DNA of 64,000 nt from assembly GCF_029193575.1 (NCBI RefSeq), contig NZ_JARGCS010000006.1, positions 1 to 64,000 on the forward strand, in the 5' to 3' direction. Each line of letters starts with the position of its first letter. The first letter of the stretch is position 1. This DNA comes from Pseudomonas entomophila. Its GTDB lineage: Bacteria > Pseudomonadota > Gammaproteobacteria > Pseudomonadales > Pseudomonadaceae. A model generated the notes under the pieces. It was not told where the DNA came from. It made no database searches and was given only the letters and a program-made list of their open reading frames with translations. Made by a program: the position numbers and the translations under genes. Shown here piece after piece: positions 62,766 to 64,000 of this stretch.

Positions 62766-63392
62766 ATGATCGAGACCCTGTATTCGCGCAGCGATAGCGG
62801 CCTGCTGCTGGTCGACCCATACAACGACTTTCTCAGCGAGGGCGGCAAGCTCAACGGCCTGGCCAAGGCCGTGGCCGATCGGGTCGGCACCGTGGCCAAC
62901 CTCACGGCGGTGCTTGCGGCGGTGCGGCGGGCAGGCATCCAGGTGTTCTATGTGCCGCACCATCGTGCCCGGCCAGGTGATTTCAGCGGCTGGAAGCATC
63001 CGAGCCCTTATCAGCTGGGGGCCAGCCGCGCCCAGGTGTTCGCCGAGGGCAGTTGGGGTGGGGAATGGCACCCTGCGTTCGTGCCGCAGGCGAGTGACGT
63101 GCTGGTGCACGAGCATTGGGGCGGCAGTGGTTTCGCCAATACCGACCTGGATCTGCAGCTCAAGCAGCATGGGGTGGTGAAGGTGATTCTGGTGGGCATG
63201 TTGGCCAATACGTGCTTGGAGTCTACTGGGCGCTTTGCCGCCGAGCTTGGCTATCACGTCACCTTGGTGCGCGATGCCACGGCGGCGTTCAGTGAGGAGG
63301 CGATGCATGCCGCGCATCAGATCAATGGGCCGACCTATGCCCACGCTATCGTCGATACGGCTGAATTGCTGGGGGCCTTGGTGATGCTCTAG
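62766..63392 (+). CDS. isochorismatase-fold cysteine hydrolase, atypical active site
   Basis: The 208-aa protein keeps the Asp17 (LLLVDPYND) and Cys150 (MLANTCLEST) of the isochorismatase fold, but where the catalytic Lys is expected it reads 'VLVHEHWGGSGFANTDLD', with His or Glu instead. ATG 62766 has AAAGG nine bases before; GTG 62757 is less likely. It forms an operon with the hydrolase before it. Confidence 0.85.
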   Translation: MIETLYSRSDSGLLLVDPYNDFLSEGGKLNGLAKAVADRVGTVANLTAVLAAVRRAGIQVFYVPHHRARPGDFSGWKHPSPYQLGASRAQVFAEGSWGGEWHPAFVPQASDVLVHEHWGGSGFANTDLDLQLKQHGVVKVILVGMLANTCLESTGRFAAELGYHVTLVRDATAAFSEEAMHAAHQINGPTYAHAIVDTAELLGALVML

Positions 63393-63479
63393 CGCCACCC
63401 CGAAGGAGTGGATCATCACGCTGTTTCAAAGCCAAAGATCAAAAGCCTGTCAGATCAGCAGGCCGACCGCGTGAATATC

Positions 63480-63600
63480 CAGTCAGGGCGGTGGCGCCAA
63501 TGCCCCTTTTCGCCCTTACGGCGACTTACTTTTTCTCGTGGGGAAAGTAAGCAGAACCGTGGCTCCTGCATCCGGCCCCGCTGAGGCACGTGTGAGGGCG
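63480..63600. repeat. possible Pseudomonas intergenic repeat
   Basis: The gap 63393-63671 has no convincing gene. A segment with 'CGCCCTTACGGCGACTTACT' and 'TTTTCTCGTGGGGAAAGTAA' resembles a dispersed sequence seen between genes in this genus, from memory of similar text. A genome search would settle whether it is repeated. Confidence 0.3.
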
Positions 63601-63671
63601 GCAGCGGGGTCGCGTACAAGAACCTGTCCGATTGAGTAGAATCCGCAGGCCCTTTCGCCGCCGAGCCCGTC

Positions 63672-64000
63672 ATGCCAAGCCCTGTTCTGCAACTGTTCCC
63701 CACCACTGTCGAACACGCCGAGGTGATTCGTAACCTCTACCAGTTCTACGCCTACGAATCCTCCGATTGGGAACAGGAAGACGTCGAGGCGGACGGCCGC
63801 TTCTACCTGCACGACGCCCATATGGACCGCTATTGGCAAAGCCCGGGCTGGAGCGCCAGCCTGGTGCTGCTCGACGGCTTGATCGCCGGCTTCGTGCTGG
63901 TCGAGCGCAGCGAGCTGCCAGGCCTCGATGCCCTGGAGCTGGCCGACCTGTTCATCCTCAAGCGCTACCGCCGCCAGGGCATCGGCCGGGCGGTGGCACA
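63672..64000 (+). CDS. GNAT-family N-acetyltransferase, N-terminal part (cut by window end)
   Basis: The visible 109 residues show 'ATG'-initiated MPSPVLQLFPTTVEHAEVIR, a central beta region and the acetyl-CoA motif RRQGIGRA near residues 101-108 (preceded by 'ELADLFILKRY'). The substrate is unknown. The gene continues past position 64000. Confidence 0.85.
   Translation, partial: MPSPVLQLFPTTVEHAEVIRNLYQFYAYESSDWEQEDVEADGRFYLHDAHMDRYWQSPGWSASLVLLDGLIAGFVLVERSELPGLDALELADLFILKRYRRQGIGRAVA

Noticed and set aside
60438..63419. A 993-codon minus-strand open frame across the MarR, AraC and hydrolase genes
   Set aside because: The plus-strand genes there have full catalytic and HTH motifs, while this frame has Arg/His/Ala-rich text without domains.
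63455..63706. 83-codon minus-strand frame before the GNAT gene
   Set aside because: It overlaps the GNAT start and reads through what looks like an intergenic repeat; composition is Arg/Ser-rich without a family match.

Overview
The window reads as chromosome of a Pseudomonas, most likely of the P. putida group. The DNA is GC-rich, with strongly GC-biased codons, inverted REP pairs, and gene families typical of that genus (single-polypeptide dipeptide-type ABC ATPase, SfnR-like activator, FecI/FecR/TonB receptor trio, cupin-XRE regulators). No rRNA, tRNA or CRISPR array was seen.

1-1.95 kb: the right part of an IS66-type element (end of tnpB, complete tnpC, terminal repeat near 1673) abuts a frameshifted scrap of an IS1182-type transposase. 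1.95-24.6 kb: a complete type VI secretion locus apart from tssH/clpV. The minus-strand unit runs tssB-C-E-F-G-FHA-J-K-L-hcp-vgrG and then a DUF4123 adaptor, an 873-aa VasX/BTH_I2691-like effector, a DUF6708 membrane protein in the immunity position, and PAAR. A divergent plus-strand unit carries tagO-tssA-tssM. The toxin C-terminus and the start of its neighbour are AT-rich, which suggests a swapped toxin/immunity cassette.

24.9-30.5 kb: a LuxR-type regulator, an APC amine/amino-acid permease, a class III aminotransferase and an aldehyde dehydrogenase, together resembling a polyamine or diamine catabolic set. Three matching palindromes lie upstream of the regulator and in the permease/aminotransferase intergenic region. 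30.5-33.7 kb: a gamma-butyrobetaine-dioxygenase-like enzyme and an EamA transporter, divergent from a LysR regulator.

33.8-52.9 kb: what looks like a sulfur/organosulfur scavenging supercluster. It has an SfnR-like sigma-54 activator, then a minus-strand operon (TonB receptor, NtaA/DszA-type monooxygenase, secreted SurE-like nucleotidase, three luciferase-like monooxygenases, SsuD-like monooxygenase), a P1 peptidase, a TTC38-type TPR protein, a complete peptide-type ABC transporter and an alpha/beta hydrolase. Four near-consensus sigma-54 promoters head the receptor operon, the peptidase, the TPR gene and the ABC operon. This ties the block into one probable regulon. 53.1-57.3 kb: an ECF sigma factor, a FecR-type anti-sigma factor and a second, paralogous TonB receptor with an STN signalling domain.

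57.7-64 kb: a remarkable 167-aa protein with 65 Met and 14 Cys built on an internal duplication; a 54-aa small protein with a cupin-XRE regulator; a decayed membrane-protein gene; a secreted protein divergent from a MarR regulator with a C-terminal four-Cys set; an AraC regulator with two isochorismatase-fold hydrolases; and the start of a GNAT acetyltransferase.
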